The notes below the pieces were generated by a model. That model had not been told where the DNA came from and searched no databases. It saw only the letters and a program-made list of their open reading frames with translations. Shown here piece after piece: positions 35,984-44,125 of a DNA stretch of 51,849 nt; position 1 is the first letter of the stretch; the number at the start of each line of letters is the position of its first letter. The stretch is from Salsipaludibacter sp038233055 (GTDB taxonomy: Bacteria; Actinomycetota; Nitriliruptoria; Nitriliruptorales; Nitriliruptoraceae): contig JBBSMS010000003.1 of assembly GCA_038233055.1 (NCBI GenBank), positions 1 to 51,849 of the forward strand. Direction: 5' to 3'. Both the position numbers and the translations under genes were made by a program.

Positions 35984-37029
35984 GTCCGGTCCTTCGGCTT
36001 CGGGTCGGGGACGGTCGCCAGCATCTGCTCCACCTCGCCCATGGTGGGCATCGCCTCGGAACACAGCAGGCGGCTGGCGACGAGCGCACCCGCCGCGTTG
36101 GCATACCTGGCGGTCGAGGCCGCGTCCCAGCCCGCCAGGAGGCCATGGCAGAGCATGCCCCCGAAGGCGTCGCCCGCACCCAGTCCACAGACCACGTCGA
36201 TCGGCACGGGTTCGACGTGGTGGCGTTCGTGCGAGGTGGCGACGTAGACCCCGTCTCCCCCGAGCTTGACGACGGCGAGCTCGACGCCACGGTCGAGCAG
36301 GCGGTCGGCGGCACGTTCGGGATCATCGGTCCCGACGACGACGTCGACCTCCTCCCGATTGCCGACGACCACCGTCGCGTGGTCGATGGTGGGACGGATC
36401 GTGTCGCCCGCCACCTCGCGCGATGGCCAGAACATGGGTCGGTAGTCGAGGTCGATGACGGTGTGTCGGCGACGGCCTCGTCGGGCCAGCAACCGTGACA
36501 CCGTCGTGGCCGACGGCTCGCGTGCGAAGCGCGACGCCGGGATCCAGACGAGTGGTGCGGACTCGGCCAACTCCCACGGGATGTCGTCGTCGCGGAGTCG
36601 CTCGTCGGGGGCGGCCGGAGCGCGGTAGAACACCAGCGTCGGATCGTCAGGTGGATCAAGCACGGCCAGCGCCAGGGGGGTCTGCAGCTCCTCGTCCGTG
36701 CCGACCCACCGGGTGTCGACCCCGAAGTCGACAAGCGTCGACCGCACGTAGTCGCCGAAGCCCTCGGCGCCGACCTTGGTGACCAGCGCGCTGGCGTGAC
36801 CGAGGCGTGCGGCCGCGATCGCGACGTTGGTGGCCGTTCCCCCCACGGCCTTGCGGAACCTCGTCACGGCGTCGAACGGGCCCGCCTCGTCGGCGTACAG
36901 GTCGATGCTGACGCGGCCGACGACCAGGATCTCGATGGCTCGATCCGGGGTCGGACCGGAGACGGAGGATGCACGCGGTTCGCCTGGTGTGGCTGGTGCG
37001 ACGGCGCCGGGCTCGGCGGGCGCGGGCAT
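35980..37029 (-). CDS. iolC: 5-dehydro-2-deoxygluconokinase (PfkB family)
   Basis: A 349-residue sugar kinase phosphorylating 2-deoxy-5-keto-gluconate in inositol catabolism. PfkB signatures are VGGTATNVAIAAARLGH near the N-terminus and the anion-hole motif GLGAGDAFGGMLCHGL near the C-terminus, whose Asp is the catalytic base. The first 30 residues are Pro/Ala-rich and unrelated to the fold. The ATG is preceded by GGAGG at good distance. Substrate follows from genomic context (iolB, iolD, aldolase) and from IolC-like sequences such as FYRAPAAP and DLDYRPMFW, typical for IolC. Confidence 0.88.
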   Translation of the reverse strand: MPAPAEPGAVAPATPGEPRASSVSGPTPDRAIEILVVGRVSIDLYADEAGPFDAVTRFRKAVGGTATNVAIAAARLGHASALVTKVGAEGFGDYVRSTLVDFGVDTRWVGTDEELQTPLALAVLDPPDDPTLVFYRAPAAPDERLRDDDIPWELAESAPLVWIPASRFAREPSATTVSRLLARRGRRRHTVIDLDYRPMFWPSREVAGDTIRPTIDHATVVVGNREEVDVVVGTDDPERAADRLLDRGVELAVVKLGGDGVYVATSHERHHVEPVPIDVVCGLGAGDAFGGMLCHGLLAGWDAASTARYANAAGALVASRLLCSEAMPTMGEVEQMLATVPDPKPKDRT

Positions 37030-37212
37030 CGTTGGCCTCCGGAGGGGATGGGCGACGCCCGTGGCGGGGCGATGAGGGCGATCGCTCGGGCGGGCCGGCT
37101 CGTGTTGGAGCGTTCCAAGTGGAGTGTCTATGCTGACCGCGAGGCGGACGGATGTCAAGCCACCACCCACCGCCTGTCGCCTCGACGGTGGCCACGAGGC
37201 CGAGGGACCACC
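37030..37212. promoter_or_regulatory. divergent iolC/iolB promoter region with operator 4
   Basis: Contains operator 4 at 37105-37118. On the plus strand, TTGGAG (inside the operator) and TATGCT at 37129-37134 are 18 nt apart and make a plausible iolB promoter. The iolC direction has no clear -10. Confidence 0.5.
37105..37118. promoter_or_regulatory. LacI-type operator, copy 4
   Basis: TTGGAGCGTTCCAA between the divergent iolC and iolB genes, exact match to the other three copies. Confidence 0.85.
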
Positions 37213-38088
37213 ATGCGCCAGCTCCACCTGCCCGCCGGTTCGACCGCCCGCGGCCGTGACCCGGTCGTCGTAACCCCCGAGGTCGCGGGGTGGGACCATG
37301 CCGGGCTTGAGGTGCTGGTCCTGGACGGGGAGCCGCGGGACCTGGTGACCGATGGTGTCGAGCTGGGCGTCCTGCCGTTGTCGGGTTGTCTGGCCGTGGA
37401 GGTCGAGCACCATCGGTTCGAGGTGTCCGGGCGTCCATCGGTGTGGGACCACGTGACGGACTGGGTGCTGGTGCCGGCGGGAAGCGAAGTTCGGCTGACC
37501 AGCGACCGTCCGGCCGAGGTCGCGCTCGTGATGGCCCGCACGACGGGCGACCGGAGACCGGACCCGACCCACATCCCGGCCGGCGATGTGCCCGTGGCCG
37601 TGCGTGGCGCGGGCCAGGCAACCCGAACGCTCGTGAACTTCTGCAGCCCCGACGCGGTGGACTGCGACTCGTTGATGGCAGTCGAGGTCTACACGCCCGC
37701 CGGGAACTGGTCGTCGTACCCGCCGCACAAGCACGACGGTCGGTCCGGAGGTCCGGAGGACTGCCAAGAGGCCGTCCTCGAGGAGATCTACCACTTCCGC
37801 ATCCGCGGTGAGGACGGATTCGGCTTCCACCGCACCTATGCCGCGGACGGAGCCTTCGACGAGACGGTGACCGTCCTGGACGGCGACACGTTCCTCGTGC
37901 CCCATGGCTACCACGGACCGTGCGTGGCCACCCCCGGACACGACATGTACTACCTCAATGTCCTGGCCGGCCCCGATGACACCAGGTCGATGGCCTTCTG
38001 CACCGATCCCCGACATTCCTGGATCTGGGAGGCCTGGGAGGACGTCGCGCCGGATCCACGGTGTCCAATGGTCGGTCCCCCGTCCTAG
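37213..38088 (+). CDS. iolB: 5-deoxy-glucuronate isomerase
   Basis: A 291-residue double cupin that isomerises 5-deoxy-glucuronate to 2-deoxy-5-keto-gluconate, the step between IolD and IolC. Metal-binding signatures are YPPHKHD, the Glu in LEEIYHFRI, and VPHGYHGPC. The C-terminus (DPRHSWIWEAWE) is typical of IolB. Length fits the family (about 270-300). It is transcribed divergently from iolC across operator 4 and stands alone, followed by a transposase remnant. Confidence 0.93.
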   Translation: MRQLHLPAGSTARGRDPVVVTPEVAGWDHAGLEVLVLDGEPRDLVTDGVELGVLPLSGCLAVEVEHHRFEVSGRPSVWDHVTDWVLVPAGSEVRLTSDRPAEVALVMARTTGDRRPDPTHIPAGDVPVAVRGAGQATRTLVNFCSPDAVDCDSLMAVEVYTPAGNWSSYPPHKHDGRSGGPEDCQEAVLEEIYHFRIRGEDGFGFHRTYAADGAFDETVTVLDGDTFLVPHGYHGPCVATPGHDMYYLNVLAGPDDTRSMAFCTDPRHSWIWEAWEDVAPDPRCPMVGPPS

Positions 38089-38272
38089 CCCCGATGTTTC
38101 ATGGGCCCGGTTGAAGCGCGGGGTTTGAGGCGAGGAGGTCATGGGTTCGGCGATGGTGAGGTGCGACGGTTGATCCGGGGTGGCTGGGATGGGGTTCGGG
38201 CAGGGCTGTGGGCGACGTCGTCGACGTCGCGGAGCGGGAGGTGTGTGGTTGTCAAGGAGCGGGGCGGGCGGG

Positions 38273-38611
38273 TCAGCCGGCGGGGACGGGTAGGGCGAAC
38301 AGCCGGGTGAACGCGTCGGCGATCTGGTCGGCCCAGGGCCAGTCGTGTTGGATGTCGATGCGGATGCGGCGGGCGTGTCGGATGATTCGGGCGGGGGCGT
38401 GCAGGATCTTGTAGCGCAGCTGTTGGGGTTCCGCGGAGCGGAGTTCGCCGGGGTCGAACCCGAGGATCTGGGTGAAGGTCATGAGGTCCTGGGCCAACAG
38501 GACGAGTTGGAGCCAGAGGGCGTTGCGGGTCATGGTGTCACATGGCAGGGTGCGCATGCCGGTGTCCTTGCCGGTGCGGATGCGGTCTTCGACCCGGGCG
38601 TGGGCGCGGTG
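38273..38611 (-). pseudogene. IS1380-family transposase, C-terminal fragment
   Basis: The minus strand encodes HRAHARVEDRIRTGKDTGMR and then QLVLLAQDLMTFTQ, RYKILHAPARIIRHARR and DWPWADQIADAFTRL, the characteristic C-terminal third of IS1380 transposases, ending at a natural stop at 38273. The upstream catalytic domains are missing. Just before HRAH the homology stops and continues on the opposite strand. Confidence 0.75.
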
Positions 38612-38756
38612 GCCGCCCGGGCCCGCCTGATCGTGCGTCGCGAACCGCTCCATGCCGGTGCCCAAACAGACCATCGACGACATCGACGGGTTCCGCCACA
38701 CCGCGTTCCTGACCAACCAGACCGGTTCTGACCTGGCCGTCCTGGACACCCGCCAC
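38612..38756 (+). pseudogene. inverted internal fragment of the same transposase
   Basis: The plus strand encodes ARLIVRREPLHAGAQ and, after a one-step frame change near 38662-38668, TIDDIDGFRHTAFLTNQ and TGSDLAVLDTRH. In IS1380 transposases this stretch directly precedes the HRAHARVEDR segment. Inverting 38612-38756 would join the two pieces at the shared His codon. The plus-strand frame is also open into pta, but that is coincidence. Confidence 0.6.
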
Positions 38757-38888
38757 CCCGAGTCGCGAGGATGGGTACTTCCTGGGTCGACCGAGGTGTC
38801 CAGCGAGCTCGTGGTCCGCGCCAGCACGGCCGCCCCTGACGAACATCGCGACGGATCCGCCCTTGGGACACGCCCTAAGGTGGCCGAC

Positions 38889-41021
38889 ATGTCGACACCT
38901 GCCGCCCGCGCCCTGTACCTCGCGGCGGTGCAGCCACGATCGGGCAAGTCGCTGGTCGCGCTGGGGCTGATGGAGGTCCTGTCGCGACGGATCGGGCGTC
39001 TGGGCTACTTCCGGCCTGTCGTGACCGGCGACGACGACCACCGCATGGCCCTGATGCGTGACCGCTACCAACTCGACGACCGCATCGCCCATGCCTGGAC
39101 CGACGAACAGGTCGACTCGCTGCTGGCCGAGGGCCGCCAGGACGAGGTGGTGAAGGGCGTCATCGCGGCCTACCGCGCCCTCGCGGCGCGCTGTCGGTTC
39201 GTCGTCATCGAGGGCAGCGACCAGACCGGGACCCGCAGCGCGCTGGAGTTCGAGTTCAACGCCCGCTTGGCCAGCAACCTCGGGGCCTCGGTGGTGGCCG
39301 TGTTGCGCGGACGCGGCCAGACCCCGCACGACATCGCCGACTCGGCCCGCCTGGCCGCCCACCTGTTGGCCGAGGACGGCGTCGACACCACCGCGATCAT
39401 CGTCAACCGCGTGGCGGTCGACGACCTGGACGCGGTCCGGGCCGAACTGGACGGCCTCGCGTTCCCGACGGCGGCCGTCCCGGAGGACGACCGCCTCGGC
39501 ATGCCCACCCATGGCGAGGTCGTGGCGGCCCTGGGCGCGCGTGAGGTGGTCGCCGGCACAGTCGATCCGGAGATCCCGGTGACGTCGGTCAAGATCGCCG
39601 CGATGACGCTGCCGAACCTGCTCGACCGGCTGGAGGACGGGGCCCTGGTGATCGCCCCGGGCGACCGGCCCGACGTTCTGGTGGGCGTGCTCGCGAGCCG
39701 GCTGTCCGACACCCAGCCCAACGTCGCCGGCGTGCTGTTGTCGGGGGGGCTCGAACCGGCCCCGCAGATCCTGCGCCTGCTGGCGGGGCTCGGTGGCGTG
39801 CCGATGCCCATCCACGCCGTCGACGCCGACACCTGGGACACCGCGACGGCGGTCGCGAACGTGCCGGCCGTCATCAGCGCCGGCTCCAGCCGCAAGATCG
39901 CGACCGCGCTCGGCCTGTTCGAGGAACACGTCGACATCGAGGCCCTGCTGGCCCGGCTGGAGGTGACCCGCTCCGACCGCGTCACGCCGATGATGTTCGA
40001 GTACGACCTGATCGAGCGCGCCCGGGCGGACCGGCGCCGCATCGTGCTGCCGGAGGGCTCCGACGACCGCATCCTGCAGGCGGCCTCGCTGTTGCGTCGG
40101 CGCAACGTGGTCGACCTGACGATCCTGGGCGAGCCCGGCGAGATCCGGCGACGGGCGTCCGCGCTGGGGGTCGACCTCGACGACGTCGACCTGGTCGACC
40201 CGGCCACCTCCGACGACCTCGAGCGCTACGCCCGGGCCTACGTCGAGGCCCGGTCCCACAAGGGCATGGTCCACGACCGGGCCGAGGAGGTCATGGGCGA
40301 CGTCAGCTACTTCGGGACGATGATGGTCCACCTCGGCGACGCCGACGGCATGGTCAGCGGAGCCGCCCACACCACCGCCCACACGATCCGTCCGGCGTTC
40401 GAGTTCATCCGCACCCGCGAGGGCGTGTCCAACGTGTCGAGCGTGTTCCTGATGTGCCTCGCGGATCGCGTGCTGGTGTACGGCGACTGCGCCATCATCC
40501 CGAACCCGACGCCGGAACAGTTGGCCGACATCGCGGTGTCCTCGGCCCAGACCGCGCGCATGTTCGGGATCGACCCGGCCGTGGCGATGCTGTCCTACTC
40601 GACCGGCGGGTCCGGGTCCGGCGAGGACGTCGAGCGAGTCGTGGCGGCGACGGCGCTGGCCCGGGCCGCCGCGCCCGACCTCGCGATCGAGGGACCGATC
40701 CAGTACGACGCGGCCGTGGACGCCGGTGTCGGGGCCAAGAAGTTGCCGGAGTCGTCGGTCGCCGGGCACGCGACCGTGTTCGTGTTCCCGGACCTCAACA
40801 CCGGCAACAACACCTACAAGGCGGTCCAGCGCTCGGCCGGCGCGGTCGCGATCGGGCCGATCCTCCAGGGCCTGCGCAAGCCGGTCAACGACCTGTCGCG
40901 CGGATGCCTGGTCCCCGACATCGTCAACACCGTGGCCATCACGGCGATCCAGGCCCAGGAGGTCGACGAGCGCGCCGCCACCGGCGGCGCGTCGGCCGTC
41001 GACCCGACGGGTGATCCGTGA
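38889..41021 (+). CDS. pta: phosphate acetyltransferase (three-domain type)
   Basis: A 710-residue enzyme that interconverts acetyl-CoA and acetyl phosphate. The N-terminal domain is a BioD/CobB-like P-loop domain (LYLAAVQPRSGKSLVALGLM), the middle is a DRTGG domain (about residues 215-330), and the C-terminal catalytic PTA domain (from about 375) includes RIVLPEGSDDRILQAA, DADGMVSGAAHTTAHTIRPA and LNTGNNTYKAVQRSAGAVAIGP. Length is that of long Pta proteins. Starts at ATG 38889 with AAGGTGG 6 nt upstream. Its stop overlaps ackA as GTGA, forming the classical acetate operon. Confidence 0.95.
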   Translation: MSTPAARALYLAAVQPRSGKSLVALGLMEVLSRRIGRLGYFRPVVTGDDDHRMALMRDRYQLDDRIAHAWTDEQVDSLLAEGRQDEVVKGVIAAYRALAARCRFVVIEGSDQTGTRSALEFEFNARLASNLGASVVAVLRGRGQTPHDIADSARLAAHLLAEDGVDTTAIIVNRVAVDDLDAVRAELDGLAFPTAAVPEDDRLGMPTHGEVVAALGAREVVAGTVDPEIPVTSVKIAAMTLPNLLDRLEDGALVIAPGDRPDVLVGVLASRLSDTQPNVAGVLLSGGLEPAPQILRLLAGLGGVPMPIHAVDADTWDTATAVANVPAVISAGSSRKIATALGLFEEHVDIEALLARLEVTRSDRVTPMMFEYDLIERARADRRRIVLPEGSDDRILQAASLLRRRNVVDLTILGEPGEIRRRASALGVDLDDVDLVDPATSDDLERYARAYVEARSHKGMVHDRAEEVMGDVSYFGTMMVHLGDADGMVSGAAHTTAHTIRPAFEFIRTREGVSNVSSVFLMCLADRVLVYGDCAIIPNPTPEQLADIAVSSAQTARMFGIDPAVAMLSYSTGGSGSGEDVERVVAATALARAAAPDLAIEGPIQYDAAVDAGVGAKKLPESSVAGHATVFVFPDLNTGNNTYKAVQRSAGAVAIGPILQGLRKPVNDLSRGCLVPDIVNTVAITAIQAQEVDERAATGGASAVDPTGDP

Positions 41022-42208
41022 GGGTCCTGGTGCTCAACACCGGCAGTTCGTCGGTCAAGTACGAGGTCTTCGCGGCCACCGACGACGGGCTCGCGTCGTT
41101 GGCGTCCGGACTGGTGGAGGGCATCGGCGAGGAGGGGGGCGCGAGCCACCTCCGCCCGGCCGGTGCGGATCGCCGGACCGACCCGCTCCGGGTCGACGGC
41201 CACGGAGCGGCACTGGGACTGGTGGTCGACGCCCTGGCCGGGGCCGGCCTGGACCAGGACCTGGCGGCGGTGGGGCATCGCGTGGTGCACGGCGGCGAGG
41301 CATTCGCCGAACCGACCCTGCTGACCGACGAGGTCGTGGCGATGCTGGACGACCTGTCCCCGCTCGCCCCGCTGCACAACCCACCGGCGGTCGCCGGCAT
41401 CCGGGTGGCGCGCGAACGGTGGGCAGACCTGCCGCACGTGGCGGTGTTCGACACCGCTTTTTACCGGACGCTGTCGCCGGCGGCGTACCGCTACGCCGTC
41501 CCCGAGGCGTGGTACCGCGAGCACGGGGTCCGCCGGTTCGGCTTCCACGGGACCTCCCACCGCTGCGTCGCCGGCGAGGCCGCCCGGGCGCTCGGGCAGC
41601 CGTTGGCGGACCTGAAACTGATCACGCTCCACCTCGGCAACGGTGCCTCGGCATGCGCGATCGACGGGGGTCGCGCCGTCGACACGTCGATGGGGCTGTC
41701 GCCGCTGGCGGGGCTGGTCATGGGCACCCGGTCCGGGGACCTCGACCCGGGCGTGGTGTTCCACCTCGTCCGGGCCGGGATGGACGTCGGCGACGTCGAG
41801 CAGGCGCTGAACCGGGCGTCGGGCCTGCGCGGGCTGGGCGGGTCCAACGATGTCCGTCGCCTGCGGGCAGCCGCGGACGACGGCGACGAGGACGCGCGAC
41901 TGGCGCTGGACGTCATGGCCCGGCGCGTGCGCGGCTACGTCGGCGCCTACCTGGCCGAACTCGGTGCACTCGACGCGGTCGTGTTCACCGCCGGCATCGG
42001 CGAACACGACCCGGCCACGCGGGCCGCGGTGATCGGACCGCTCGCGCACCTTGGCCTGGTCCTGGACGAGGACGCGAACGCGCGCGCCGATGCCGGTGAC
42101 GGCCCGGTGCGGATCAGCCCCGCGCGTGCCACGCCGGCCGTGCTGGTGGTCGCGACCGCCGAGGAGGCCACCATCGCCGCCGACACCCTGGCCGTCGTCA
42201 CTGCCTGA
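41018..42208 (+). CDS. ackA: acetate kinase
   Basis: A 396-residue enzyme that makes ATP and acetate from acetyl phosphate, or the reverse. ASKHA-fold signatures are VLVLNTGSSSVKYEVF at the start, FGFHGTSHRCV, TLHLGNGASACAIDGGRAVDTSMG and FTAGIGEHDPATR. The catalytic Arg/His/Asp positions appear in place. It is translationally coupled to pta. A short convergent gap with an imperfect dyad (42213-42255) lies before the cupin gene. Confidence 0.95.
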   Translation: MRVLVLNTGSSSVKYEVFAATDDGLASLASGLVEGIGEEGGASHLRPAGADRRTDPLRVDGHGAALGLVVDALAGAGLDQDLAAVGHRVVHGGEAFAEPTLLTDEVVAMLDDLSPLAPLHNPPAVAGIRVARERWADLPHVAVFDTAFYRTLSPAAYRYAVPEAWYREHGVRRFGFHGTSHRCVAGEAARALGQPLADLKLITLHLGNGASACAIDGGRAVDTSMGLSPLAGLVMGTRSGDLDPGVVFHLVRAGMDVGDVEQALNRASGLRGLGGSNDVRRLRAAADDGDEDARLALDVMARRVRGYVGAYLAELGALDAVVFTAGIGEHDPATRAAVIGPLAHLGLVLDEDANARADAGDGPVRISPARATPAVLVVATAEEATIAADTLAVVTA

Positions 42209-42262
42209 CTGCACCCCGCCCCGATGATGTCGGCGCCGACGACGGGGTGGTGACGGGGGCCG

Positions 42263-42670
42263 TCAGGCAGCGCCGTCGCCGGACGCTGGCCGAGGTGTCG
42301 TGGCCACGGTCAGCAGGCACACCAGGTCGGTCACGGCCCGCAACCCGTGGGAACGTTCGGGGAGCCGCAGCCACTGTCCGGCCGCCACGGGGCATCGGTC
42401 GTCATCCACGGTCAGGACGCCGGAGCCGTCGAGCACCAGCAGGGTGGCCACGCCCGGGGCGGTGTGGTCCGCCATGACGGCGTCCGCGACCAGGGCCAAC
42501 ATGGTCTGGGTGACGACCTGGCCGCCACCCGGGAGCAGGTTGTGGGCGGCACGCCCCGACGACGCGCTGCGGGCCGTGGCCAGCAGGTCCCGACCATGGT
42601 CCAACAGGTCGACCGGGTCGGACGGGGCAGGGGTCTCCGGGTCGGACGGGGCAGCGGCGTCGGGTGTCAT
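42263..42670 (-). CDS. small cupin-like protein
   Basis: A 135-residue protein. Residues 1-30 are Pro/Asp-rich and probably disordered. The rest is a single cupin barrel: THTMLALVADAVMADHTAP-like strands, LLVLDGSGVLTVDDDRCPVAAGQWLRLPERSHGLRAV in outline. The usual two-His metal motif is only partly kept (one His in ADHTAPG, one in ERSHGLRA). Function is unknown. It is transcribed toward ackA and sits alone. Confidence 0.65.
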   Translation of the reverse strand: MTPDAAAPSDPETPAPSDPVDLLDHGRDLLATARSASSGRAAHNLLPGGGQVVTQTMLALVADAVMADHTAPGVATLLVLDGSGVLTVDDDRCPVAAGQWLRLPERSHGLRAVTDLVCLLTVATTPRPASGDGAA

Positions 42671-43020
42671 GTGTTGGCCTCATTCAGGTCGAGATCGCGC
42701 GGGATCCCGTGGTGGGGGTGCGTCGGCCGAGACCATGCTGGCCGTCGGCGGTGCTCGAGGCCTCGGCAGGACGCCGGTCTGACGGCCCGTGGACGTGGGG
42801 CCTCCTCGACGGCAGCCACTCGGGGACTGGAGCGTTGACCACATCATGTCCGCCCGGCGCGGTCCACGGACCCGAAAACGACCTTCGAAGACGGCCCGAG
42901 GGTCCCGACCTGGCCGGGACCCTCGAGGCCGGCCACGGTCGAGACGCCGTGGCGACCTCCGATCTCCACGCCCGGCCGGTATCACCGGTGACTGCCCGTG
43001 CCTCTGGTTGCCGCGGGGCC
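42671..43020. other. 350-nt region upstream of the peroxidase remnant, with a strong hairpin
   Basis: Upstream of the peroxidase homology I see no coding signal matching the missing N-terminal half in any frame. An 11-bp perfect inverted repeat (42897-42907 with 42915-42925, 7-nt loop) lies here. It probably also contains the cupin promoter on the minus strand. Confidence 0.55.
42897..42925. terminator. hairpin, possible terminator
   Basis: CGAGGGTCCCG (42897-42907) pairs exactly with CGGGACCCTCG (42915-42925) around a 7-nt loop. It has no T-run, as is common for actinobacterial terminators. What transcript it ends is unclear because the neighbouring gene has lost its 5' part. Confidence 0.5.
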
Positions 43021-44076
43021 GTGCGCGACCTGCCCCGCAACAGCCAGGGGCGCGCCCTGATCGGGGACATGCGCAACGACGAGAACGGCATGGTCAGCCA
43101 ACTGCAACTCGCATTCCTGCTGGCCCACAACACGCTGGTCGACCGTGCCTGGGAGGTGACCGCGGATCCCGACCGGGCCTTCGACCTCGCCCGGCGCAGC
43201 CTGCGCTGGCTGTACCAGTGGGTCGTGTGGCACGACTTCCTCGGACGCGTGCTCGATCCCGCAATCCACGCCGCTGCGCTGGTCAACGATCCCGACGACA
43301 ACGGGCGCCTGCGCTGGAAGCCGGGCTACAAGGACGTGTATGCCTGGAAGAACCAGCCGTACATGCCGATCGAGTTCTCCGTCGCGGCGTACCGGTTCGG
43401 GCACTCGATGGTTCGCAACAGCTACCCGACCAACATCCACCGGGGGTTCCAGCGCCACGTCCCGATCTTCACCCGCGCCACCGACGACCCCGACGACCTG
43501 CGTGGGTTCCGGGCGCTGCACCAGCGCAACTGCATCCAGTGGGACTGGTTCCTCGACATGGAGTCGTCGATAGACGGGTTCTTCCCGCAGCGCGCGGCGG
43601 ATCGACACTAGGATGGCGAACTCGCTCAGTTCGTTTCGTTGCACGAACACGACGACGCCGACTCGCTGCTGAACATGCTGGCCTACCGCAACCTCAAGCG
43701 CGGCCTCCAGTTCGAGTTGCCATCGGGCACCGACGTGGCCAACGCGTTGGGGGTCGACCCCGTTGCGCTGAACGACGGTGAACCGGACTCGCTGTGGTAC
43801 GCGATCCTCAAGGAGGCCGAGTTGCAGCACGCGGGCCAGCGCCTGGGCACGATGGGGTCGATCCTGGTCGGTGCAACCTTCTCGGGATTGCTGCTGGGGG
43901 ACCCGCGTTCGTCGGTCAACCAACACCCGGGGTGGACGCCCGACGGCGACGTGCTCCTGCGGCCTGAGGACAACCGCGACGCCTCGGTCGACGAGGGTCG
44001 TCCGGACTGGACGCTGGCCGCGATCATCCGGCTGGCCGGGGTCCCGGTCGACGCCGAGGTCTTCGCGACCCTGTGA
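43021..44076 (+). pseudogene. heme peroxidase (animal-peroxidase-like), 5'-truncated and frameshifted
   Basis: Homology starts abruptly at DLPRNSQGRALIGDMRNDEN and runs through LAFLLAHNTLVDRAW, YMPIEFSVAAYRFGHSMVR (which holds the expected proximal heme His) to about 43595. The N-terminal part with the distal catalytic His (usually in GQFxDHD) is missing. Near 43595 one extra base shifts the frame; ARRIDTRMANSLSSF is then read in another frame, and a missing base near 43630 restores the first frame at VSLHEHDDADSLLNMLAYRNL, through to a natural end at 44076. A TAG at 43609-43611 would end translation otherwise. An intact enzyme cannot be made. Confidence 0.75.
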
Positions 44077-44125
44077 GCCGAGCGGCCCACGGGCCTGCAC
44101 CACCACGTATCGGCCGTGTTCGTAC

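Larger units (their letters stand above)
38089..38888. mobile_element. degraded IS1380-type transposase region
   Basis: About 800 nt between iolB and pta with no intact gene. It holds pieces of one IS1380-family transposase in both orientations (38273-38611 minus, about 38621-38756 plus). No clear terminal inverted repeats or target duplication could be recognised, so the element's outer limits are unknown. Nothing recognisable lies in 38089-38272. Confidence 0.6.

Noticed and set aside
38652..41021. pta starting at 38652 with a longer N-terminus
   Set aside because: The extra 79 codons encode transposase debris; the family start and ribosome site point to 38889.
42664..43020. N-terminus of the peroxidase in the upstream open frame
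   Set aside because: The translated sequence has no peroxidase motifs and the region holds a hairpin; homology begins sharply at DLPRNSQG.
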